Below are positions 1-5,341 of a stretch of 5,341 nucleotides of DNA, in pieces (positions within the stretch are counted from its first letter, which is position 1; each line of letters opens with the position of its first letter). The position numbers and the translations under genes were made by a program. Source of the stretch: Pelagibacteraceae bacterium (GTDB lineage Bacteria; Pseudomonadota; Alphaproteobacteria; Pelagibacterales; Pelagibacteraceae); assembly GCA_016764285.1 (NCBI GenBank), contig JAESSC010000029.1, positions 6,511 through 11,851 on the forward strand. Reading direction: 5' to 3'. The notes under the pieces are model-generated. The model saw only the letters and a program-made list of their open reading frames with translations, ran no database searches and was not told where the DNA came from.

Positions 1-852
1 CATGATCATCTTGATTATCACAAAAGCATGCAGTCCTACTTTGATTCAAAGTTGTATTTATTTAAGAGTTTGCTCAAAAAAAATTCTAGAATTATCACAG
101 ATGAAGATAATAAAGAATTTACAACAATTAAAAATATCGCAAACAGAAAAAAAATAAAAACGATTACAATTGGTTCAAGCTCTGGAACTATAAAAATTTT
201 ACAACACAAATATCAGCAAAATAAACAGATAGTTAAAGTTTATGCGAATTCAAAAATTATTTCATTGCATATACCGCTTATAGGATACTTTCAGGTTAAA
301 AATTTACTTATGGCAATCTTAGCGGCTTCATGTTGTGGAATAAATATTAATAAAGCATTTAAAGTAATTAATAATATTAGACCCGTTTCAGGCAGACTTG
401 AATGTATTGCCAATCTAAAAAATAATGCCAAAATTATTTTGGATTTTGCTCATACTCCTGAAGCTCTAAAGCAAAGTTTAATTGCCTTAAAAGACCAATT
501 CAGAAGAAATATTATTTTAGTTTTCGGATGCGGAGGTGAAAGGGACAAAAAAAAACGTTCAATAATGGGTACAATTGCTGCAAAATATTGTCGAAAAATT
601 TTTGTTACCGATGACAATCCAAGAAATGAAAATCCTAAAAAAATACGGAAAGCGATCATAGAATCCTGCAAAGAATTGGCGCTTGAAATAGGAAGTAGAA
701 AAAAGGCGATAGAAACAGCTATTAAAGAACTAAACGAGGGTGAAATACTTCTGGTAGCAGGCAAGGGTCATGAAAAAACCCAAGATTATGGAGACAAAAT
801 TATAAATTTTTCAGATAAAAAAATAATAAGGGCAATTATCAAAAAAAGAAAA
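1..852 (+). other. murE: MurE domain portion of the fusion (central domain end plus C-terminal domain)
   Basis: This is the UDP-MurNAc-L-Ala-D-Glu:amino-acid ligase part. In order (residues counted from the Met at base 28), the visible motifs are: DHLDYH just before residue 1; Lys8 (bases 49-51) in the YFDSKLYLF segment, at the position of the carbamylated lysine of Mur ligases; GYFQVKNLL near 86-94; SGRLE at 121-125, where the C-terminal ligase domain begins; DFAHTPEAL at 139-147; FGCGGERD at 166-173; DDNPRNENP at 195-203; and AGKGHEKTQ at 244-252. DNPR (bases 613-624) is the motif known from MurE enzymes that use meso-diaminopimelate, as opposed to the different residues in L-Lys enzymes, so a Gram-negative type peptide is inferred. 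The FQ variant of the usual 'G-F-N-v-x-N' motif and the EIGSRKKAI segment resemble alphaproteobacterial MurE. The domain end at about 852 follows the FSDKKIIRAI segment that usually closes MurE. Confidence 0.93.
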
Positions 853-2259
853 ATTCTTTCTACAAAAAGTAATTGGTCGCAAGATCTTGCTAAAAAAGCT
901 TTTAACAATAAAAATCTGAAAAATGTAAATTACAATGGAGTATCGATTAATACTAAAACAATTAAAGAAAATAATTTATTTTTTGCTATTCGAGGAAAAA
1001 ATACAGATGGTCATAAATTTGTAAAAGAAGCATTTAAAAAAGGGGCCATCAAATCTGTCGTTAGCAAGAGAGTGAATAGAGTTTCAAGCAACAAATTAAT
1101 AAAAGTTAAAAACACCCTTTCTTCCCTAAATCAGTTAGCACACGTTACAAGAGAAAATTCTTTTGCACAAATTATAGGAATTACTGGTAGCGTTGGAAAA
1201 ACAACCTTAAAAAATCTTATCAGTTTTGCCCTTAATAGTTATGGCAAAGCCTACCATTCTCCACATTCTTATAACAACAAATTTGGCGTGCCACTTAGTA
1301 TTTCTAATTTAAAAAAAGATACTGAATATGGAGTTTTCGAGATTGGAATGAACAAAAAAGGAGAAATAGACAAGTTATCAAAAATTGTAAAACCAGAAAT
1401 AGCAATTATTACGAATATCTCAGAGGCTCACTTTGAAAATTTCGATAATTTGCAAAGCATAGCAAAAGCAAAAGCAGAAATTATTAATCATATTTCAAAA
1501 GATGGAAATATAATTTTAAACAAAGATAGTCAGTTTTTTAAGTTTTTATCTAAAAAGGCAAACAAAAATGAAATCAATGTGGTTACTTTTGGTCTCAAAA
1601 AAAAATCAGATGTTTTTTTATTAGGTATTAAAAAGATAAGAAATTTTTATAGATTGAAAGTAATTGTAAAAAATAAAATTTATTATTTTGATACTAAATA
1701 TATTTTTAATAACATCATAAAAAATATTTTGGCATGCATTTGTGTTTTAATGATTCTCAATTTGAATTTAAAAAAAATAAGAAAGAAGTTTATTAATTTT
1801 AAAATTCCCGATGGAAGAGGTGATGTCAAATTAGTAAGAAAATTTAATAAAAAATTCAAATTTATTGATGAAAGCTATAATGCAAATCCATTATCGATGA
1901 TATCCGCAATTAAAAATATGAATAATTATAAAAGGAAAAATAATGAAAAAAAATTAATGCTATTAGGAGATATGCTAGAACTGGGCAAAAATTCAAAAAG
2001 TCTCCATAAGAAATTATCAATAGAAATAAATAGAAGTGATGTTGATAAAGTTTTTGTTTATGGCAAATATATTCAAGAAACCTTCAATTCTTTAGTTAAT
2101 AATAAAAAAGGTAAAATATTTAACAACTTAAAGGAAGCCAACGATTATCTTGGCAAAATTATACACAATAATGATTTACTTATGGTAAAAGGATCAAACG
2201 CTACAGGATTAAATCAATTATCAAAAAATATAAAAAGGAGACAAATAAATGCTATATAG
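1..2259 (+). CDS. murE/murF: Bifunctional MurE-MurF peptidoglycan ligase fusion (5' end outside window)
   Basis: This cytoplasmic enzyme would catalyse two consecutive ATP-dependent steps: addition of the third amino acid to UDP-MurNAc-L-Ala-D-Glu (MurE), then of D-Ala-D-Ala (MurF). The reading frame is open from base 1. The nine codons before the ATG at 28 encode HDHLDYHKS, the conserved MurE 'DHLDYH' motif, so that ATG is an internal Met and the true start lies upstream. Roughly 200 N-terminal residues are missing by comparison with E. coli MurE, including the MurE ATP-binding P-loop. MurE motifs run to about base 852 and MurF motifs from about 871 to the TAG at 2257-2259, with no stop between them. 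The last 11 bases overlap mraY. Hand counting the 743 residues from base 28 gives about 143 Lys+Arg against 59 Asp+Glu, so the protein is strongly basic. Product identity is near certain; whether both domains are active is inferred from intact motifs. Confidence 0.96.
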   Translation, partial: HDHLDYHKSMQSYFDSKLYLFKSLLKKNSRIITDEDNKEFTTIKNIANRKKIKTITIGSSSGTIKILQHKYQQNKQIVKVYANSKIISLHIPLIGYFQVKNLLMAILAASCCGININKAFKVINNIRPVSGRLECIANLKNNAKIILDFAHTPEALKQSLIALKDQFRRNIILVFGCGGERDKKKRSIMGTIAAKYCRKIFVTDDNPRNENPKKIRKAIIESCKELALEIGSRKKAIETAIKELNEGEILLVAGKGHEKTQDYGDKIINFSDKKIIRAIIKKRKILSTKSNWSQDLAKKAFNNKNLKNVNYNGVSINTKTIKENNLFFAIRGKNTDGHKFVKEAFKKGAIKSVVSKRVNRVSSNKLIKVKNTLSSLNQLAHVTRENSFAQIIGITGSVGKTTLKNLISFALNSYGKAYHSPHSYNNKFGVPLSISNLKKDTEYGVFEIGMNKKGEIDKLSKIVKPEIAIITNISEAHFENFDNLQSIAKAKAEIINHISKDGNIILNKDSQFFKFLSKKANKNEINVVTFGLKKKSDVFLLGIKKIRNFYRLKVIVKNKIYYFDTKYIFNNIIKNILACICVLMILNLNLKKIRKKFINFKIPDGRGDVKLVRKFNKKFKFIDESYNANPLSMISAIKNMNNYKRKNNEKKLMLLGDMLELGKNSKSLHKKLSIEINRSDVDKVFVYGKYIQETFNSLVNNKKGKIFNNLKEANDYLGKIIHNNDLLMVKGSNATGLNQLSKNIKRRQINAI
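871..2256 (+). other. murF: MurF domain of the fusion (complete)
   Basis: This part would join D-Ala-D-Ala to UDP-MurNAc-tripeptide. All three MurF domains can be followed (residues from the Met at base 28). The N-terminal substrate domain starts at NWSQDL (282-287), matching the usual 'lWt..eLa' opening, and includes NTDGHKFV (325-332). The central ATPase domain has the P-loop ITGSVGKTT (385-393, bases 1180-1206), SYNNKFGVP (414-422), EIGMNKKGEI (438-447), TNISEAHFENF (462-472) and AKAEI with Lys482. The C-terminal domain has PDGRG (594-598), DESYNANPLSM (614-624), LLGDMLELG (645-653) and VKGSNA (720-725). Length from 282 to 743 is about 462 residues, close to the usual MurF size, so nothing obvious was lost on fusion. 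The part from about 500 to 590 is poorly conserved and very rich in Lys and Asn. EIGMN is the form familiar from alphaproteobacterial MurF. Confidence 0.94.
2236..2240 (+). promoter_or_regulatory. Ribosome binding site of mraY
   Basis: AGGAG lies 8 bases before the mraY ATG at 2249, a good match to the anti-Shine-Dalgarno sequence at normal spacing. It sits inside the last codons of the MurF domain (the KRRQ segment), so the coding sequence and the ribosome binding site share bases. It is the only strong site among the three starts in the window and fixes the mraY start. Confidence 0.8.
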
Positions 2260-3334
2260 TTTTTTAATCTCTTTGGTTGATCAATTTTCAGCATTTAATG
2301 TTTTTCGTTATTTAACTTTCAGAACGGGTCTTTCAGTAATGACTTCCATGTTAATAGTATTCTTGATTGGAGGATCTTTTATAAAATTTTTTCAGACTCA
2401 TAAAATTACAGGACCTATAAGAGAAGATGGGCCAATTGATCATATAATTAAGAAAGCAGGAACTCCTACTATGGGTGGTCTACTTATTTTAGTTGGAATA
2501 ATTTTAAGCACTTTATTGTGGGCCGACCTTAAAAATTCTTATATTTGGATACTACTTATGGTTGTCATAAGTTTTGGTTTACTAGGAGCAATAGATGATT
2601 TTTTAAAAATAAAAAGAAGTAATTCTAAAGGTATAGCTTCGGGAGTTAAGTTTATTTGTCAAATTATTCTGTCGTTAATTGCTGTAATGTTATTATTGAA
2701 ATTTGGAGACAGTAATCATCTAACAAATCTTTACTTTCCATTTTTTAAAAATTTAGCACTTCATTTAGGCTTATTTTATATACCATTTACCATTTTTATA
2801 ATTGTTGGATGGTCAAATGCTGTCAATTTGACCGACGGTTTAGATGGTTTAGCTACCGTGCCAGTAATGTTGGTAGCTCTATCATTTACTCTCATTTGCT
2901 ATGTTGTTGGCAATACTGTTTTTTCAGAATATTTACAAATACCCTACATTACCGATGTGGGAGAAGCCTCTATTTTTTGTGGTTCCATAGTTGGATCCTG
3001 CTTGGGTTTTTTATGGTTTAACGCTCCACCTGCAAAAATTTTTATGGGAGATACTGGCTCGTTATCTTTAGGCAGTTCTCTAGGTGCTGTCAGTATTATT
3101 ACAAAGCATGAAATAGTTTTAGTTATTATTGGAGGTTTATTTGTACTTGAAACAGTTTCGGTTATCATTCAAGTACTTTCCTTTAAGCTCACTGGAAAAA
3201 GAGTGTTTATGATGGCTCCTCTTCATCATCATTTTGAAAAAAAAGGATGGTCTGAATCTACTGTTGTCATTAGATTTTGGATTATATCTATAGTTTTAGC
3301 ACTAATAGGATTAGCTACACTAAAATTAAGATAA
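2249..3334 (+). CDS. mraY: Phospho-N-acetylmuramoyl-pentapeptide-transferase MraY
   Basis: MraY is the integral inner-membrane enzyme that transfers phospho-MurNAc-pentapeptide from UDP to undecaprenyl phosphate, giving lipid I. At 361 residues it matches the family (about 360), with many hydrophobic segments consistent with the known ten-helix fold. Key motifs: GPIREDGPIDH (55-65), KAGTPTMGG (69-77), the Mg-binding Asp pair D116-D117 in GAIDDFLKIK (bases 2594-2599), NAVNLTDGLDGLA (190-202), FNAPPAKIFMGDTGS with D268 (257-271), and APLHHHFEKKGW (323-334) carrying the HHH motif. The active-site residues known from E. coli and Aquifex MraY (two Asp, a third Asp, the His triplet) are all present. 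The ATG at 2249 is certain because an in-frame TAA precedes it directly and AGGAG lies 8 bases upstream. It overlaps the end of murF by 11 bases, suggesting translational coupling. The FRYLTFRTG start and GLATLKLR end look alphaproteobacterial. Confidence 0.98.
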   Translation: MLYSFLISLVDQFSAFNVFRYLTFRTGLSVMTSMLIVFLIGGSFIKFFQTHKITGPIREDGPIDHIIKKAGTPTMGGLLILVGIILSTLLWADLKNSYIWILLMVVISFGLLGAIDDFLKIKRSNSKGIASGVKFICQIILSLIAVMLLLKFGDSNHLTNLYFPFFKNLALHLGLFYIPFTIFIIVGWSNAVNLTDGLDGLATVPVMLVALSFTLICYVVGNTVFSEYLQIPYITDVGEASIFCGSIVGSCLGFLWFNAPPAKIFMGDTGSLSLGSSLGAVSIITKHEIVLVIIGGLFVLETVSVIIQVLSFKLTGKRVFMMAPLHHHFEKKGWSESTVVIRFWIISIVLALIGLATLKLR

Positions 3335-3337
3335 TGC

Positions 3338-4660
3338 ATGTTTGCTTTACAAAAATATCAAAATAAAAAAATTGCTATTTATGGGATGGGTATAACCGGA
3401 TGCTCTGCAGCAAAAGCTTTTAAAAAACTAAATGCAGAAGTTGTTTGCTGGGATGATAATAAAAAAATAAGAAAAAAAATAAAAAATTTAAACTTTCCAC
3501 TTATTAAATTTTGGTTAAATCAAAATTTAATTGATATTGTAGTAATAAGCCCAGGAATAGATATCGGTAAATGCAAAATAAAAAATTATTTAAAAAAAAA
3601 TTCAAACAAAATAATTACAGATTTAGATCTTTTTTTTGAACTTAATAAAGATGCATTAATCATTTCAATTACTGGAACTAATGGAAAGTCTACGACTTGT
3701 AAAATAATAGAAAAAATCTTAAAAACTGCACGATACAATGTAAAAACAGTGGGAAATATTGGGAATCCTATTTTATCTTCAAGTAAACTAAAAAAAAAAT
3801 ATATATTTATTTTAGAAGTATCATCTTACCAACTTCAATATTCCAGACTATTTCGCTCTAAGCATGCGGCTATATTAAATATTTCTCCAGATCATTTAGA
3901 AAGACATAAAAACATAAAAAATTACATAAAAATTAAGTCCAGAATATTTTTTGCACAAAATAGTTCAGATTACTCTTATATAAATTTAACAAATAAATAT
4001 TCAAGGTCGATTAAAAATATATTTAAAGCTCAGAAATTAAAATCAAAATTAATTTCAATTAACAAACCAAGCTGTAATTTTTTATTAAAAAAAATTAATA
4101 ATAAATATTTCAAAAGCAAAGGTAATATTGAAAATTTAACTTTTGCTTACAAAATAGCTAAAAATTTAAAAATAAATGATAAAATTATAATTAAAGCCCT
4201 TAATAAATTTAAAGGACTTCCTCATCGTCAGGAAATTATATTTTCAAATAAAAAACTATTATGTATTAATGATTCCAAGGCCACAAGTTTTGATGCTAGT
4301 TTACAATCTTTATCAAATTATAATAATATTTATTGGATAGTTGGAGGTCTTCCAAAATATCAAGATTATTTTTATTTAAAAAATGTTAAAAAAAAAATTG
4401 TAAAAGCCTATGTCATTGGAAAGAATACTTCATTTTTTAAAAAACAAATTAGAAACGATATTCCATATACAATCTCAAAGAATATACGGAATGCAATAAA
4501 TAATATTTATAAAGATTTAGAATTGAGTGGAAATTCAAAAAGAACTATTCTGCTCAGCCCAGCTGCCGCATCTTTTGATCAATTTAACAATTTTGAAAAC
4601 AGAGGTATCTATTTTAAAAATTTGATAATAAAAAAATTTAAGCAAAAATTAAATGTTTAG
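3338..4660 (+). CDS. murD: UDP-N-acetylmuramoyl-L-alanine--D-glutamate ligase MurD
   Basis: MurD is the cytoplasmic ATP-dependent ligase that adds D-glutamate to UDP-MurNAc-L-Ala, one step before MurE. At 440 residues it is full length (E. coli 438). The N-terminal UDP-binding domain shows GMGITGCSA (16-24) and SPGID (71-75). The ATPase domain has P-loop ITGTNGKSTT (111-120), GNIGNP (139-144), LEVSSYQL (159-166), NISPDHLERH (181-190) and Lys200 in YIKIKSRIF (bases 3935-3937), at the position of the carbamylated lysine K198 of E. coli MurD. The C-terminal domain has GLPHRQE (293-299), NDSKATS (311-317), IVGGLPK (334-340) and LSPAAASFDQF with NFENRG (406-423). The mraY stop is in the same frame just upstream, so ATG 3338 is the first possible ATG. 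No good Shine-Dalgarno sequence is visible, so reinitiation after mraY is plausible. By hand count there are about 84 Lys+Arg and 25 Asp+Glu, unusually basic for MurD. Long A runs occur, but all motifs stay in one frame. Confidence 0.97.
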   Translation: MFALQKYQNKKIAIYGMGITGCSAAKAFKKLNAEVVCWDDNKKIRKKIKNLNFPLIKFWLNQNLIDIVVISPGIDIGKCKIKNYLKKNSNKIITDLDLFFELNKDALIISITGTNGKSTTCKIIEKILKTARYNVKTVGNIGNPILSSSKLKKKYIFILEVSSYQLQYSRLFRSKHAAILNISPDHLERHKNIKNYIKIKSRIFFAQNSSDYSYINLTNKYSRSIKNIFKAQKLKSKLISINKPSCNFLLKKINNKYFKSKGNIENLTFAYKIAKNLKINDKIIIKALNKFKGLPHRQEIIFSNKKLLCINDSKATSFDASLQSLSNYNNIYWIVGGLPKYQDYFYLKNVKKKIVKAYVIGKNTSFFKKQIRNDIPYTISKNIRNAINNIYKDLELSGNSKRTILLSPAAASFDQFNNFENRGIYFKNLIIKKFKQKLNV

Positions 4661-5341
4661 TTTTAGTAGAGAAAATACTGGTTTAGTAGCGACATGGTGG
4701 AGAAATATAGATAAACAAATTTTATTTATATTTGTATTTCTTTTATTGTTAGGACTTTTTTTTTCTTTTTCCTCAACTACTTCAATGATGTCAGAAAAGA
4801 TGAATAAACAAACATATTTCTTTTTCATTAAACATCTTATTTTTGTTTCTATTTCATTATTTTTACTTATTGCAATTTCGATTCAAGAAAAAAACAAATT
4901 AATAAAGTTTTTAATCTATCTATTTCTTGTTTCAATTGTTCTTCTTTTATTAACTCTTGTAGTTGGTGTTGAAATTAAAGGATCAAAAAGGTGGATGGGT
5001 TTTGACCCTCTTCCAAGATTCCAACCAGTTGAATTGGTTAAACCATTATTCATAATTTTTGTTGCTAAAATTATTGTCCTAAATGAAAAAGCTAATATTT
5101 ATAGAAGATATTTATATTCTTTTTTAGTTTTGTTACTTATTGTAATTATTTTAATTAACCAACCAGATCTCGGACAAACTTTATTGTTAGCGTCAGTTTG
5201 GATTACAATGGTTTTTGTATCAGGTTTTGACATGGTAATTTTGTTGATATTAGGTTTAGCATTTTTAAGTATTATTACGCTTTTAATATTTTTTTTTCCA
5301 GAAAAGTTTAGTTATGTTTTTTTAAGAATTAAAACTTTTAT
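4653..5341 (+). CDS. ftsW: Septal peptidoglycan glycosyltransferase FtsW, N-terminal part (3' end outside window)
   Basis: FtsW is the SEDS-family membrane protein that polymerises lipid II into glycan strands at the division septum, acting with the transpeptidase FtsI. The window holds 229 codons, somewhat more than half of a typical 370-415 residue protein. It has a short cytoplasmic start with WWRNIDKQ (15-22), then hydrophobic segments at about 22-41, 56-76, 83-105, 131-144, 153-169, 175-191 and 194-214. SEDS motifs are EIKGSKRWMG (107-116), FQPVELVKP (123-131) and NQPDLGQTLL (169-178). The essential Asp of a later periplasmic loop lies beyond the window. The ATG at 4653 is bounded by an in-frame TAA immediately upstream; the next in-frame Met is residue 45, inside the first periplasmic loop. 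The gene overlaps murD by 8 bases and has only a weak purine stretch (TTAAG) upstream, so coupling to murD translation is likely. FtsW is preferred over its paralogue RodA because of the dcw position and the WWR-ID start. Confidence 0.93.
   Translation, partial: MFSFSRENTGLVATWWRNIDKQILFIFVFLLLLGLFFSFSSTTSMMSEKMNKQTYFFFIKHLIFVSISLFLLIAISIQEKNKLIKFLIYLFLVSIVLLLLTLVVGVEIKGSKRWMGFDPLPRFQPVELVKPLFIIFVAKIIVLNEKANIYRRYLYSFLVLLLIVIILINQPDLGQTLLLASVWITMVFVSGFDMVILLILGLAFLSIITLLIFFFPEKFSYVFLRIKTF

Noticed and set aside
28..30. ATG at 28 as the start of the first gene
   Set aside because: The frame stays open to base 1 and the preceding codons encode the conserved MurE motif DHLDYH, so this Met is internal and the gene starts upstream of the window.
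450..764. Minus-strand reading frame of 104 codons
   Set aside because: It lies wholly inside the conserved MurE C-terminal domain, shows no family motif I recognise, and its Ser/Phe/Ile-rich translation is what the reverse of this coding sequence would give.
2809..3021. Plus-strand reading frame of 70 codons in another frame of mraY
   Set aside because: It is embedded in the conserved NAVNLTDGLDG region of MraY, with a Cys/Phe/Tyr-rich translation and no ribosome binding site.
2944..3168. Minus-strand reading frame of 74 codons inside mraY
   Set aside because: It is antisense to the most conserved MraY motifs and has no independent support.
3334..3366. Ten-codon reading frame starting at the TAATG junction
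   Set aside because: Too short and without a clear ribosome binding site; it overlaps the start of murD and is better explained as a chance frame, noted only as a possible decoy start.
4756..4764. T9 run (and a similar run at 5289-5297) as possible terminators
   Set aside because: No GC-rich inverted repeat precedes either run, and both lie inside the hydrophobic, Phe-rich coding sequence of ftsW.
1..5341. Search for a hidden system: mobile element, CRISPR array, toxin-antitoxin pair, RNA gene or promoter
   Set aside because: Coding sequence with recognisable core-gene motifs covers all but 3 bases. I saw no direct repeat arrays, inverted repeat ends, tRNA-like folds or convincing promoter spacing beyond what AT-rich coding DNA gives by chance.

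Overview
This window is an ordinary-looking but very compact piece of a bacterial division and cell wall (dcw) gene cluster, all on the + strand. It carries the C-terminal part of MurE fused in frame to a complete MurF, then complete mraY and murD, then the first part of ftsW. There is no non-coding stretch longer than 3 bases. I see no RNA gene, mobile element, CRISPR array, promoter or terminator. Both window edges cut genes: murE at the left and ftsW at the right.

Organism. The DNA is strongly AT-rich (by eye about a quarter to a third G+C, lowest in murD), and the soluble proteins are loaded with Lys, Asn and Ile. The protein motifs look alphaproteobacterial. Examples are the GYFQVKN form of the MurE 'G-F-N/Q-v-x-N' motif, the EIG-R..AI..AI..L segment before MurE's GKGHE, the EIGMN motif in MurF, the FRYLTFRTG start and TGKRVF..AP.HHHFE..GW end of MraY, and a WWR-ID start in FtsW. 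AT richness, overlapping genes and this signature together suggest a streamlined lineage such as Pelagibacterales (SAR11) or another AT-rich alphaproteobacterium, possibly host-associated. That placement is inference from memory of family sequences and was not tested by a search.

Layout. 1-2259: MurE(C-terminal part)-MurF fusion, open at the 5' edge. 2249-3334: mraY, overlapping the fusion by 11 bases, with a clear AGGAG ribosome binding site. 3338-4660: murD, 3 bases after the mraY stop. 4653-5341: ftsW, overlapping murD by 8 bases and running off the window.

How they work together. MurD adds D-Glu to UDP-MurNAc-L-Ala. MurE adds the third residue (meso-diaminopimelate, judged from its DNPR motif). 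MurF adds D-Ala-D-Ala to finish UDP-MurNAc-pentapeptide. MraY then moves phospho-MurNAc-pentapeptide onto undecaprenyl phosphate to make lipid I. FtsW, a SEDS glycosyltransferase, polymerises the later lipid II at the septum. The order murE-murF-mraY-murD-ftsW is the classical proteobacterial one, so murG and murC would be expected downstream and ftsI upstream.

The one structural feature that stands out is the fusion of the consecutive ligases MurE and MurF into one polypeptide with a very short linker and no usable internal start codon. I found no sign of an undescribed system here.
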